A DNA stretch of 64,000 bases from Rhizobium brockwellii (GTDB lineage Bacteria > Pseudomonadota > Alphaproteobacteria > Rhizobiales > Rhizobiaceae): the NCBI RefSeq assembly GCF_000769405.2, contig NZ_CP053439.1, positions 4,577,001-4,641,000 on the forward strand, read 5' to 3'. The notes beneath the pieces are model-generated. The model was not told the origin of the DNA. It was given only the letters and a program-made list of their open reading frames with translations, and searched no databases. The position numbers and the translations under genes were made by a program. Below, in pieces: positions 55,355 through 64,000 of this stretch (positions are counted from its first letter, which is position 1; every line of letters starts with the position of its first letter).

Positions 55355-58354
55355 ATGAAAAAAGGCGATCACCTCTTCCTAGTCGATGGTTCCGGATTCA
55401 TCTTCCGGGCGTTTCATGCATTGCCGCCGCTGACCCGCAAGACCGACGGCCTGCCGATCGGTGCCGTGTCCGGTTTCTGCAACATGCTGTGGAAACTGCT
55501 GAGGGATGCGCGCAATACTGATGTCGGCGTCACGCCGACACATCTTGCCGTCATTTTCGACTATTCCGCCAAGACGTTTCGCAAGGATCTCTACGACGCC
55601 TACAAGGCGAACCGCTCCGCCCCGCCGGAAGAGCTCATCCCGCAATTCGGCCTTATAAGAGAGGCGACCCGCGCCTTTAATCTGCCCTGCATCGAGACCG
55701 AAGGCTTCGAGGCCGACGACATCATCGCCACTTATGCCCGCCAAGCCGAAGCGACCGGCGCCGATGTCACCGTCGTCTCCTCCGACAAGGATCTGATGCA
55801 GCTCGTCAGCCCCAATGTCCACATGTATGACAGCATGAAAGACAAGCAGATCGGCATTCCCGATGTCATCGAGAAATGGGGCGTGCCGCCGGAAAAGATG
55901 ATCGACCTGCAGGCGATGACCGGTGATTCCGTCGACAATGTTCCCGGCATTCCTGGCATCGGCCCGAAAACCGCCGCCCAGCTGCTCGAGGAATACGGCG
56001 ATCTCGACACCCTGCTCGAACGCGCCACCGAGATCAAGCAGGTCAAGCGCCGCGAGACGATCCTCGCCAATATCGACATGGCCAGGCTCTCGCGCGACCT
56101 CGTGCGGCTGCGCACCGATGTGCCGCTCGATCTTGATCTAGACGCGCTGGTGCTGGAACCGCAGAACGGCCCGAAGCTGATCGGCTTCCTGAAGACGATG
56201 GAATTCACCACGCTGACGCGCCGCGTCGCCGAGGCCTGCGATTGCGATGCGAGTGCCATCGAACCGGCGATCGTCCGCATCGAATGGGGTGAGGCTGCCC
56301 GCGGCCCGGATCTCGATGCGGCCGAGACCGAGCCTGTTGCCGGCGGCATCCCCGACGTCTCGGGCGAATCCGTGCCGGTGCCGCCGCGCACGAAGGCGAA
56401 GACCGCTGTCGAGGGCGCCTTTTCGCCCGCCGATCTTGCCAAGGCGCGGGCCGAGGCCTTTGCGGCGCTGCCCTTCGATCATTCGGCCTATGTGACGATC
56501 CGCGATCTGGCGACGCTCGACCGCTGGATTGCCGATGCGCGCGCCACCGGCCTCGTTGCTTTCGATACCGAGACCACCTCGCTGGATGCGATGCAGGCCG
56601 AGCTCGTCGGCTTCTCGCTGGCGATCGCCGACAATACCGCCGATCCCACCGGTACGAAGATCCGTGCCGCCTATGTGCCGCTCGTCCATAAGAACGGCGT
56701 AGGCGATCTGCTCGGCGGCGGCCTTGCCGAAAACCAGATCCCGATGGGCGATGCCCTGCCACGGCTGAAGGCATTGCTGGAGGACGAAGCGGTTCTCAAG
56801 GTCGCCCAGAACCTGAAATACGATTACCTGCTGATGAAGCGCTACGGCATCGAGACCAGGAGTTTCGACGACACGATGCTGATCTCCTACGTGCTCGACG
56901 CCGGCACCGGCGCGCATGGCATGGACCCGCTCTCGGAAAAATTCCTCGGCCATACGCCGATCCCCTACAAGGACGTGGCGGGCAGCGGCAAGGCGAACGT
57001 CACCTTCGATCTGGTCGATATCGACCGCGCCACCCACTATGCCGCTGAAGACGCCGACGTCACGCTGCGCCTCTGGCTGGTGCTGAAGCCACGGCTGGCG
57101 GCGGCAGGGCTGACCAGCGTCTATGAACGGCTGGAGCGGCCGCTATTGCCCGTACTGGCACGCATGGAAGCGCGCGGCATCACCGTTGACCGGCAGATCC
57201 TGTCGCGGCTTTCCGGTGAGCTGGCCCAGAGTGCAGCAAGGCTGGAGGATGAGATCTACGTGCTGGCCGGCGAACGTTTCAACATCGGCTCGCCGAAGCA
57301 GCTGGGCGATATCCTGTTCGGCAAGATGGGCCTTTCCGGCGGCAGCAAGACGAAGACGGGCCAATGGTCTACCTCCGCGCAGGTGCTCGAGGATCTGGCC
57401 GCCGCCGGTTTCGAATTGCCGCGCAAGATCGTCGACTGGCGCCAGGTCACCAAGCTGAAATCCACCTATACCGACGCGCTTCCGGGTTACGTTCACCCCG
57501 AGACGAAGCGGGTCCACACCTCCTACTCGCTGGCATCGACGACCACGGGGCGCCTGTCCTCGTCCGAGCCGAACCTGCAGAACATTCCGGTGCGCACCGC
57601 AGAAGGCCGCAAGATCCGCACCGCCTTCATCTCGACGCCCGGCCACAAGCTGATCTCCGCCGACTACAGCCAGATCGAACTGCGCGTGCTTGCCCATGTG
57701 GCCGAGATCCCGCAGCTGACCAAGGCCTTCGAAGATGGCGTCGACATCCACGCCATGACGGCGTCGGAAATGTTCGGCGTGCCGGTGGAAGGCATGCCGG
57801 GCGAGGTGCGCCGCCGCGCCAAGGCGATCAATTTCGGCATCATCTACGGCATCTCGGCCTTCGGCCTTGCCAATCAGCTTTCGATCGAGCGTTCGGAAGC
57901 CGGCGACTACATCAAGAAGTATTTCGAGCGTTTCCCCGGCATCCGCGATTATATGGAAAGCCGAAAGGCGATGGCGCGCGACAAGGGTTATGTCGAAACG
58001 ATCTTCGGTCGCCGCATCAACTATCCCGAAATCCGCTCGTCCAACCCATCCGTGCGTGCCTTTAACGAGCGTGCGGCGATCAACGCGCCGATCCAGGGCT
58101 CGGCTGCTGACGTCATTCGCCGGGCAATGATCAAGATAGAGCCGGCGCTTGTTGAAGTCGGCCTTGCCGATCGCGTCCGCATGCTGCTGCAGGTGCACGA
58201 CGAACTCATCTTCGAAGTCGAGGACGAGGATGTCGAAAAGGCGATGCCAACAATCGTCTCTGTCATGGAAAACGCCACCATGCCGGCGCTGGAAATGCGT
58301 GTGCCGCTGAGGGTCGATGCACGCGCCGCCACCAATTGGGACGAGGCGCACTAA
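55355..58354 (+). CDS. polA: DNA polymerase I
   Basis: A 999-residue Pol I. Domains: 5'-3' exonuclease (residues 1-290; YDAYKANRSAPPEELIPQF, VVSSDKDLMQLV, GVPPEKMIDLQAMTGDSVDNVPG), proofreading 3'-5' exonuclease (about 375-580; the Asp-x-Glu pair is intact in VAFDTETTSLD), and polymerase (about 590-999; SADYSQIELRVLAH, RRRAKAINFGIIYG, LQVHDELIFEV). I chose ATG 55355 (MKKGDHLFLVDGSG); upstream codons are unrelated. A family A repeat begins at the stop codon. Confidence 0.96.
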   Translation: MKKGDHLFLVDGSGFIFRAFHALPPLTRKTDGLPIGAVSGFCNMLWKLLRDARNTDVGVTPTHLAVIFDYSAKTFRKDLYDAYKANRSAPPEELIPQFGLIREATRAFNLPCIETEGFEADDIIATYARQAEATGADVTVVSSDKDLMQLVSPNVHMYDSMKDKQIGIPDVIEKWGVPPEKMIDLQAMTGDSVDNVPGIPGIGPKTAAQLLEEYGDLDTLLERATEIKQVKRRETILANIDMARLSRDLVRLRTDVPLDLDLDALVLEPQNGPKLIGFLKTMEFTTLTRRVAEACDCDASAIEPAIVRIEWGEAARGPDLDAAETEPVAGGIPDVSGESVPVPPRTKAKTAVEGAFSPADLAKARAEAFAALPFDHSAYVTIRDLATLDRWIADARATGLVAFDTETTSLDAMQAELVGFSLAIADNTADPTGTKIRAAYVPLVHKNGVGDLLGGGLAENQIPMGDALPRLKALLEDEAVLKVAQNLKYDYLLMKRYGIETRSFDDTMLISYVLDAGTGAHGMDPLSEKFLGHTPIPYKDVAGSGKANVTFDLVDIDRATHYAAEDADVTLRLWLVLKPRLAAAGLTSVYERLERPLLPVLARMEARGITVDRQILSRLSGELAQSAARLEDEIYVLAGERFNIGSPKQLGDILFGKMGLSGGSKTKTGQWSTSAQVLEDLAAAGFELPRKIVDWRQVTKLKSTYTDALPGYVHPETKRVHTSYSLASTTTGRLSSSEPNLQNIPVRTAEGRKIRTAFISTPGHKLISADYSQIELRVLAHVAEIPQLTKAFEDGVDIHAMTASEMFGVPVEGMPGEVRRRAKAINFGIIYGISAFGLANQLSIERSEAGDYIKKYFERFPGIRDYMESRKAMARDKGYVETIFGRRINYPEIRSSNPSVRAFNERAAINAPIQGSAADVIRRAMIKIEPALVEVGLADRVRMLLQVHDELIFEVEDEDVEKAMPTIVSVMENATMPALEMRVPLRVDARAATNWDEAH

Positions 58355-58455
58355 AGCCTGTCGCGCAAAACTGTGCAGCGGTTTTGCGACAACGACATGC
58401 GTGGAAATAAAGCCTAAAGCGCCAGGAGCGATCTAAAAGATTGCGACGCGCTTTA
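58352..58455. repeat. Palindromic repeat family A, copy 5
   Basis: Begins with the polA stop (TAAAGCCTGTCGCGC), then the AAAACTGTGCAGCGGTTTT core, CGACAACGACATGCG, and the second block AAAGATTGCGACGCGCTTTA. The most complete copy with copy 4. Confidence 0.88.
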
Positions 58456-58613
58456 GAGCGCTTCCCCAAAAATCGCAAAGATTTTTCTCGCCGTCAGAAC
58501 TCATTGAAAGTGCAGCGATTTACCCAAAGGGGCCGCATCGGAACGATACGGCAGGAAGGAACTTATTAACCTTCCTTTTCTATCCCGGTAGGGTCGTAAT
58601 TTGCAAAGCATGA

Positions 58614-60971
58614 GTGAGTAGCGGACGCATGCGTTTTCCCAGAACCAATTTGACGGATGCCGGAGATTTTTCCAGCGAGATTGAAACGGACCTTCCGGAG
58701 GAAAACCCAGGGGAGAAGCCGGCGGCACCCATCTGGCAGAGCAACTTTTCCCTCGCGCCGAATGTCCGCTTCACCCGCACGCCGGAAACGCTGATCAGCA
58801 GGCGGCGCGCGCCGAATGAGCCGGTTCGCGATGATTCGCAGATTGGACAGCAGGCGATACGGATAGAGCCGGTTGCCGTCGACGTGCCGTTCGATATTTA
58901 TCTGCCGGAGCCGGACGAAATTTCCGCAGCACCGCAGAGGATTGAACTGCAGCAGTCACCTTTGCTTGATGAGGCAGGCGCGCCGGCTTTCCGCGCCAGC
59001 GCCGAGCTTTCCTCCATTTCGGATTTCGCCTTCTGGGAAGTCATGGCCTTCGAAGAGGCAGAGCCTGTTCGCGCGCCGCCGTTGATATCGTTCCCGAAGA
59101 CTGAGACCTCACCCGAATCGATCACGTCGCTGTTCCGGATCATGGAATGGCGCCCCGGCCGGCCGGCCCCCGCTCCCGTCGTCTCCCGCCCGTCGCAGCC
59201 CGCCGCGGTCTCCACGAAGGTTGCCGCGCGCCCTGCGGCCGCCCCGTCCCTGGAAAAGCCCAGGCGCCTTATTGTCGAGGCACCGGTCATGCTGGCACCT
59301 CAGGCTGCGCCAGCCGCTCAGGTCACGCCAACCCCTCAAATTGCGTCAGCCCCTCAGACAGCACCAGCGCCGCAGCGCACGCCGCCCGTCGCCGCGGTTC
59401 TGCCTTCGCCGCGCCTGGCCGCGAGGCCTGAAAGGATCCACGCATCCGGCTATGAATTCCCGCCGCGCGCGCTGCTGCAGGAACCGCCGGAACGCCTCGG
59501 CGAGATCATGTCGCAGGAGACGCTGGAGCAGAATGCCGGGCTTCTGGAGAGCGTGCTTGAGGATTTCGGCATCAAGGGCGAGATCATCCATGTCCGTCCC
59601 GGTCCTGTCGTCACGCTCTACGAATTCGAGCCGGCGCCGGGCGTGAAATCGTCGCGCGTCATCGGCCTTGCCGATGATATCGCCCGCTCGATGTCGGCGC
59701 TTTCGGCCCGTGTTGCCGTGGTCCCCGGTCGCAACGTCATCGGCATCGAACTGCCGAATGTCACGCGTGAAACCGTTTATTTCCGTGAGATGATCGAGAG
59801 CCAGGATTTCGAGAAGAGCGGCTACAAGCTGGCGCTCGGCCTCGGCAAGACCATCGGCGGCGAGCCTGTCATCGCCGAGCTCGCCAAGATGCCGCATCTG
59901 CTCGTCGCCGGCACCACCGGTTCCGGCAAGTCGGTCGCCATCAATACGATGATCCTGTCGCTGCTCTATCGCATGACGCCGGAACAGTGCCGGCTGATCA
60001 TGGTCGACCCGAAGATGCTCGAACTGTCCGTCTATGACGGCATTCCGCATCTGCTGACGCCCGTCGTCACCGATCCGAAGAAGGCGGTCATGGCGCTGAA
60101 ATGGGCCGTGCGCGAAATGGAGGAGCGCTATCGCAAGATGTCGCGCCTTGGTGTCCGCAACATCGACGGCTACAACGACCGCGTCGCCCAGGCCCGCGAA
60201 AAGGGCGAGACCATCCATGTCATGGTCCAGGTCGGCTTCGACAAGGGCACCGGCACTCCGATCGAGGAAAGCCAGGCGCTGGACCTGACACCGATGCCTT
60301 ATATCGTCGTCATCGTCGACGAGATGGCCGATCTGATGATGGTCGCCGGCAAGGACATCGAGGGGGCAATCCAACGCCTCGCCCAGATGGCGCGCGCCGC
60401 CGGCATCCATCTGATCATGGCGACACAGCGACCGTCGGTCGACGTCATCACCGGCACGATCAAGGCGAACTTCCCGACCCGCATCTCCTTCCAGGTGACC
60501 TCGAAGATCGACAGCCGCACCATTCTCGGTGAACAGGGCGCCGAACAGCTGCTCGGTCAGGGGGATATGCTGCATATGCAAGGTGGCGGGCGGATTTCCC
60601 GTGTCCACGGCCCCTTCGTCTCGGATGTCGAGGTCGAAAAGGTCGTTGCCCATCTGAAGACCCAGGGCCGCCCGGAATATCTCGATACCGTCACCGCCGA
60701 CGAGGAGGAAGAGACGGAAGAGGAAGAGGCCGGCGCCGTCTTCGACAAGAGCGCTATGGCCTCCGAGGATGGCAATGAGCTTTACGAACAGGCGGTGAAG
60801 GTCGTCATGCGCGACAAGAAATGCTCGACCTCCTATATCCAGCGCCGCCTCGGCATCGGCTACAATCGCGCCGCCTCATTGGTGGAACGCATGGAAAAGG
60901 AAGGCCTCGTCGGCCCGGCCAATCATGTCGGCAAGCGCGAGATCGTCTCGGGACGGGGCGACGGCGAGTAA
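58614..60971 (+). CDS. ftsK: FtsK/SpoIIIE-family DNA translocase lacking membrane helices
   Basis: A 785-residue DNA pump. The motor (about residues 285-700) has Walker [18 protein letters not shown] and Walker [15 protein letters not shown]. The C-terminal gamma winged helix (about 715-785; [23 protein letters not shown]) reads KOPS-type polarity sites. The first 280 residues are a Pro/Ala/Gln-rich linker without any membrane span, unlike canonical FtsK. Start: GTG 58614 or ATG 58629. It is located downstream of polA. Whether a second, membrane-bound FtsK exists elsewhere cannot be seen. Confidence 0.88.
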   Translation: MSSGRMRFPRTNLTDAGDFSSEIETDLPEENPGEKPAAPIWQSNFSLAPNVRFTRTPETLISRRRAPNEPVRDDSQIGQQAIRIEPVAVDVPFDIYLPEPDEISAAPQRIELQQSPLLDEAGAPAFRASAELSSISDFAFWEVMAFEEAEPVRAPPLISFPKTETSPESITSLFRIMEWRPGRPAPAPVVSRPSQPAAVSTKVAARPAAAPSLEKPRRLIVEAPVMLAPQAAPAAQVTPTPQIASAPQTAPAPQRTPPVAAVLPSPRLAARPERIHASGYEFPPRALLQEPPERLGEIMSQETLEQNAGLLESVLEDFGIKGEIIHVRPGPVVTLYEFEPAPGVKSSRVIGLADDIARSMSALSARVAVVPGRNVIGIELPNVTRETVYFREMIESQDFEKSGYKLALGLGKTIGGEPVIAELAKMPHLLVAGTTGSGKSVAINTMILSLLYRMTPEQCRLIMVDPKMLELSVYDGIPHLLTPVVTDPKKAVMALKWAVREMEERYRKMSRLGVRNIDGYNDRVAQAREKGETIHVMVQVGFDKGTGTPIEESQALDLTPMPYIVVIVDEMADLMMVAGKDIEGAIQRLAQMARAAGIHLIMATQRPSVDVITGTIKANFPTRISFQVTSKIDSRTILGEQGAEQLLGQGDMLHMQGGGRISRVHGPFVSDVEVEKVVAHLKTQGRPEYLDTVTADEEEETEEEEAGAVFDKSAMASEDGNELYEQAVKVVMRDKKCSTSYIQRRLGIGYNRAASLVERMEKEGLVGPANHVGKREIVSGRGDGE

Positions 60972-61006
60972 TCGCCGCCGGCCAGGGCGTCTGACGGATT
61001 CCTGTT

Positions 61007-61510
61007 TTACGTCTTCAAGGCAGCCAGCCGAACCGTCTCGCTGACAAAATCGGTCTTTCCGCCGGTATAAAAATCCCAATCGCCGTCTGCCTCCGCAGCC
61101 AGCCGGCCCTTCAGATCGGCATAGGCCTTGGCCCTCTCGGGGTGATCCCTGATATAATCGCGAAACAGAATGCGGTCCCGATGCGCGCGATTATTAGGCC
61201 CGCAAAGATAGAGCCTGAACCCATAACCTTCATGATCTCGGGTGAAGGCCCATCGTTGCTCTCCGGTATCGCCGTGGAAGACGAAATCGGCAGCGCGCAC
61301 GATCTCGATCGCCGCCGGCAGGAAGGCGTCGGATATCATCACGGCAGCAAGGTCGATCTTCGGCTTGGCCGGCAGGCCAGGCACCGATGTACTGCCGATA
61401 TGATCGATGGAAAGCAGGCGGTCACCGAGCAGGATCGAGACCTCGGTGCTGATCTCGGCAAACAGCCGCGGCCAGCAAGGATCGTAGTCGACCACCTTGA
61501 TGGCGCGCAT
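61007..61510 (-). CDS. GrpB-family (UPF0157) protein, nucleotidyltransferase fold
   Basis: A 167-residue GrpB/UPF0157 protein: VVDYDPCWPRLFAEISTEV, then IDHIGSTSVPGLPAKPKIDLAAVM with the GS and D-x-D-like residues of the nucleotidyltransferase fold, and HRDRILFRDYIRDHPERAKAYADLK. Function is unknown; some members are suggested to be dephospho-CoA- or nucleotide-related. It follows phnN by 20 bases on the same strand and may be co-transcribed. Confidence 0.85.
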   Translation of the reverse strand: MRAIKVVDYDPCWPRLFAEISTEVSILLGDRLLSIDHIGSTSVPGLPAKPKIDLAAVMISDAFLPAAIEIVRAADFVFHGDTGEQRWAFTRDHEGYGFRLYLCGPNNRAHRDRILFRDYIRDHPERAKAYADLKGRLAAEADGDWDFYTGGKTDFVSETVRLAALKT

Positions 61511-61529
61511 GCCCTTCCTCTCGATCTGT

Positions 61530-62126
61530 TCAGTGCGTCTTGGGCAGTAATCCGTTGAGGATCCCGATCATCTTCTGCTCGGCCTCTTCGAGCGAGCCGC
61601 TATTGTCGAGCTCCACCACGTCATATTCGCCGCGCACCGTCAGCGGTCCGCGGGCGAGCCGGGCCATGATATCCTCATGCGTTTCGCGTCCGCGTGCCTC
61701 CAGCCGGCCGGCGAGCACCTCGGGGCGGGCGGTGACATTGATGACCTTCAGGTGCGGGAAGGCGGCCTGGAACCGGTGAAGCGCCGAGCGTGAACCGTTG
61801 GCGACGACAATGTGACCTCGCGACAGCGCCACCGAAACCTCGGCCGGAATGCCGTATTTCAGGCCGTGCGCTTCCCACCAGACGGCGAAGGAGCCTGATT
61901 GCTCCATGGCGGCAAAACCTTCGAGGGAGACGGAAAGATGGTCTTCGCCGCCGGCGTCACGGTGACGGGTGATGACGCGGCGGACGAAATGCACATCGTC
62001 GCGGCCCTTGAAACGCCGGGCCGCGAGGTTCATCAGCGTGTCCTTGCCAGCACCGCTCGGTCCGACGACGACGACCATGATGCCGCGCTCGGCTCCGGCT
62101 CCGGGGTGGGGTTCGTGCGGCATCAT
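61530..62126 (-). CDS. phnN: Ribose 1,5-bisphosphate phosphokinase
   Basis: A 198-residue PhnN, which makes PRPP from ribose 1,5-bisphosphate in the C-P lyase pathway. Fold like guanylate kinase; P-loop VVVVGPSGAGKDTLMNLA near residues 18-34. I use ATG 62126, overlapping the phnM stop by four bases; 62078 (MVVVVGPSG) would leave too little before the P-loop strand. The order phnM-phnN is standard in rhizobial phn clusters. Confidence 0.92.
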   Translation of the reverse strand: MMPHEPHPGAGAERGIMVVVVGPSGAGKDTLMNLAARRFKGRDDVHFVRRVITRHRDAGGEDHLSVSLEGFAAMEQSGSFAVWWEAHGLKYGIPAEVSVALSRGHIVVANGSRSALHRFQAAFPHLKVINVTARPEVLAGRLEARGRETHEDIMARLARGPLTVRGEYDVVELDNSGSLEEAEQKMIGILNGLLPKTH

Positions 62127-63262
62127 GCGACACGGCGTCCTTGGCGCCAAACCGAGCGTGTCACCGGCACGCCATGCGAACGGTGGACGCGCACGAGATC
62201 GGCGCGCAGCCCCGTCGCGATCCGGCCGCGATCATCGAGGCTGACGGTACGGGCGGGCGTCGACGTCACCATGGCGATCGCCTTCGGCAGGCTGATGCTC
62301 TCTACCTCATCGGCGAGGATGAAGGGCGCATGCAGCAGGCTGAGCGGCACGTAGTCGGAGGAAAGCACGTCGAGCACGCCCATTTCGGCAAGGTCGCGGG
62401 CGGCTATGTTGCCGGAGTGGGATTTGCCGCGCACGATGTTCGGCGCGCCCATCAGCACGCTCATGCCATGTCCGTGCGACGCCCGGGCGGCGTCGAAGCT
62501 GGTCGGGAATTCGGCCAGGCGCACACCGTTGTCGATCGCCTCGTCGACATGGGAGAGCGTCGCGTCGTCATGGCTTGCCACGGTGATGCCGCGCTCGGCG
62601 CAGACCTTGGCGATGGCGTTGCGGTGCGGCGTCGAATTGCGCGCCGATTCTGCCTGGCGCTTGGCGACGAAACGGGCGAAGGCCTCGTCGCTCAGGCCCC
62701 GCTTCTTCTGGTAGTAGAAAATGTATTGATCCATCGTCTGGAACTGACGCTGGCCAGGCGCATGATCCATCAGCGAGACGAGCCGCACATGCCGGTCGTT
62801 TTCGAAATCGGCGAAATGTTCGAGCACGTTGTCGGCCGACACCTCGCAGCGCAAATGAAGCAGGTGCTCGGCACGCAGCCTGCCTTCCGTCTCTGCCGAC
62901 TGGATGGCATCGGCCATCTCGCGCATCTCGCCATGTTCGAAGCCGCCGTCCTCGTCTGCCCCCATGCGCAGGCAGTCGAACACCGTGGTGATGCCTGAGG
63001 TGACGATCTGGGCGTCATGCGCCTGGATGGCGGCGGTCTTGTTCCAGCGAATGCCGGGGCGCGGCTGATAATGGCCTTCGAGATGATCGGTGTGCAGCTC
63101 AACGAGGCCGGGAATGACGTAGTCGCCTTCGAAATCTTCGCCGGCTACCGAGTTGCCCCCGGAGATGTCGGCGATCTTCCCGTCGCGGATGAGGATCGAG
63201 CCCGAGAGGATGTCGTCCTCGAGAACGATGCGGGCGTTGGAAAACACGGTCTCTTTGCTCAT
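62123..63262 (-). CDS. phnM: Alpha-D-ribose 1-methylphosphonate 5-triphosphate diphosphatase
   Basis: A 379-residue amidohydrolase that removes pyrophosphate before C-P bond cleavage in phosphonate use. Metal-binding residues are in VIPGLVELHTDHLEGHY and ITVASHDDATLSHVDEA. MDHAPGQRQFQTMDQYIFYYQKK and ASHGHGMSVLMGAPNIVRGKSHSGN are typical PhnM stretches. The start is 63262 (MSKETVFSN). It is coupled to phnN by a four-base overlap and sits downstream of the DUF1045 gene. Confidence 0.95.
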   Translation of the reverse strand: MSKETVFSNARIVLEDDILSGSILIRDGKIADISGGNSVAGEDFEGDYVIPGLVELHTDHLEGHYQPRPGIRWNKTAAIQAHDAQIVTSGITTVFDCLRMGADEDGGFEHGEMREMADAIQSAETEGRLRAEHLLHLRCEVSADNVLEHFADFENDRHVRLVSLMDHAPGQRQFQTMDQYIFYYQKKRGLSDEAFARFVAKRQAESARNSTPHRNAIAKVCAERGITVASHDDATLSHVDEAIDNGVRLAEFPTSFDAARASHGHGMSVLMGAPNIVRGKSHSGNIAARDLAEMGVLDVLSSDYVPLSLLHAPFILADEVESISLPKAIAMVTSTPARTVSLDDRGRIATGLRADLVRVHRSHGVPVTRSVWRQGRRVA

Positions 63263-63275
63263 GTCGTCAGGTCTT

Positions 63276-63971
63276 TCAGCTTTTGGCGCCGGCAAGCGGT
63301 AGCCAGGAATGAACTTTGAATGGCGCGCCGCGCGTCTCCTCGATGAAGACGGCAAGGCCGGAAATCAAAAGCGGCCGGCCGGTGAAATCGGCAAAATGCT
63401 CGGTCAGGATCGCTTTCATCACCGCGGCGCGTGTCTCGGGCACCTGGCCGCTCAGCGTCATGTGAAAGCCGAAATCCTCCATGACGTAAGGATAACCCCA
63501 GCGCAGCAGATGAGCGCGCTGGCTGTCGCTGAGCTTCTCCGGATTGCGCCGCTCCATATCGGCCTCGGAAAGCGCTGCGCGGAACGGTTCGAACGACCTT
63601 ACCACCTTCGCGGCGAAATCCTGAAGAGGTTGATGCAGTGAACCGGGAACGAGGGCAAAAAAACGGCCGAGCTGGCCGAGCACAAGCTCAGGAATCTCGA
63701 AGGCTTGGGTGCGCTGGGCAAAATCCTCGGCAACGGTCATGAGATCCTTCTCGGTGACCGAGGAGGCGAGCGAAAAGGGCGCCTTGATCGTGGCGTGAAA
63801 GCCGTAGCGGCGCGGGTCGGCGGTCAGCTCGAACTGCTCTGCCGCACCCAGTTGCGCATATTCCGGTGCCGGATAGGTCTCGCCGGTGAAAGCATTGCGG
63901 CCGAGCCAGAGCGAGGCCGCGCCGGTCAGGGGATCATCCTTCGGCGGCGAGAAATAGAGAGCGTAGCGCAA
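63276..63971 (-). CDS. DUF1045 phosphonate-metabolism protein (2H phosphoesterase fold)
   Basis: A 231-residue DUF1045 protein. Two H-x-T motifs, YGFHATIKAPF (about residue 60) and FGFHMTLSG (about 170), mark a 2H phosphoesterase. DUF1045 genes regularly accompany phnM; a role in hydrolysing a cyclic ribose phosphate intermediate has been proposed. It starts MRYALYFSPPKDDP and ends 13 bases before the phnM start. The rest of the phn operon would lie beyond the window's right edge. Confidence 0.88.
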   Translation of the reverse strand: MRYALYFSPPKDDPLTGAASLWLGRNAFTGETYPAPEYAQLGAAEQFELTADPRRYGFHATIKAPFSLASSVTEKDLMTVAEDFAQRTQAFEIPELVLGQLGRFFALVPGSLHQPLQDFAAKVVRSFEPFRAALSEADMERRNPEKLSDSQRAHLLRWGYPYVMEDFGFHMTLSGQVPETRAAVMKAILTEHFADFTGRPLLISGLAVFIEETRGAPFKVHSWLPLAGAKS

Positions 63972-64000
63972 GGCTTTTATCCTGGAGATCGTCCAAACGG

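Overview
The window is a chromosomal segment of a fast-growing rhizobium, most likely the Rhizobium leguminosarum/R. etli group. Evidence from the sequence: high GC with GC-rich third positions, a rhizobial-type Irr regulator next to fabA-fabB-fabI, a dnaKJ operon behind a probable RpoH promoter, TTAA-N7-TTAA boxes of the kind bound by CtrA, and several families of short palindromic intergenic repeats. The species assignment is an inference from memory of these families. I see no rRNA or tRNA gene, no CRISPR array, no transposase and no prophage. Almost everything is core chromosome.

Layout. 1-6050: a sulfonate-type binding protein, serine acetyltransferase (cysE), several small membrane or exported proteins, and irr. 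6340-8944: unsaturated fatty acid operon fabA-fabB-fabI, closed by a strong terminator. 9041-21322 (minus): an rsmC-like methyltransferase, then the classical transcription/translation cluster read rimP-nusA-ylxR-infB-rbfA-truB-[alpha/beta hydrolase]-rpsO-pnp. 21568-23678: MFS exporter and GNAT. 23685-28820: mltB-like transglycosylase, recR, ybaB, dnaX and the SRP RNA gene (minus), with a MOSC protein inserted on the opposite strand. 28907-34172: HIT protein and nudC, a WYL regulator, small proteins, pheA and kdsB (minus), and a membrane-anchored cytochrome c. 34292-41743: transporter, adenosine-kinase-like sugar kinase, SH3 protein, 2-hydroxyacid dehydrogenase, recF-moeB-GNAT (minus), XRE regulator. 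41903-54824: dnaK-dnaJ, a class A PBP, an SH3 protein with an Arg/Asp-rich tail, an M20 peptidase, an MHYT-GGDEF-EAL protein, MarR. 55355-63971: polA, an FtsK-type motor without a membrane domain, a GrpB-family protein, and a phosphonate segment (DUF1045-phnM-phnN, minus).

The least ordinary material lies between genes. Two loci (minus strand about 54924-55060 beside polA; plus strand about 49070-49184) look like small RNAs with CU-rich, anti-Shine-Dalgarno-like hairpin loops and intrinsic terminators. Two further orphan terminators (35442-35467 minus, 50218-50243 plus) each follow an identical 20-nt sequence, suggesting paired small transcripts or micro-ORFs; one has a perfect CtrA-type box upstream. 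At least two dispersed repeat families (five and six copies) sit at gene ends. A REPIN-like inverted pair lies at the start of the transglycosylase gene and may supply its start codon.
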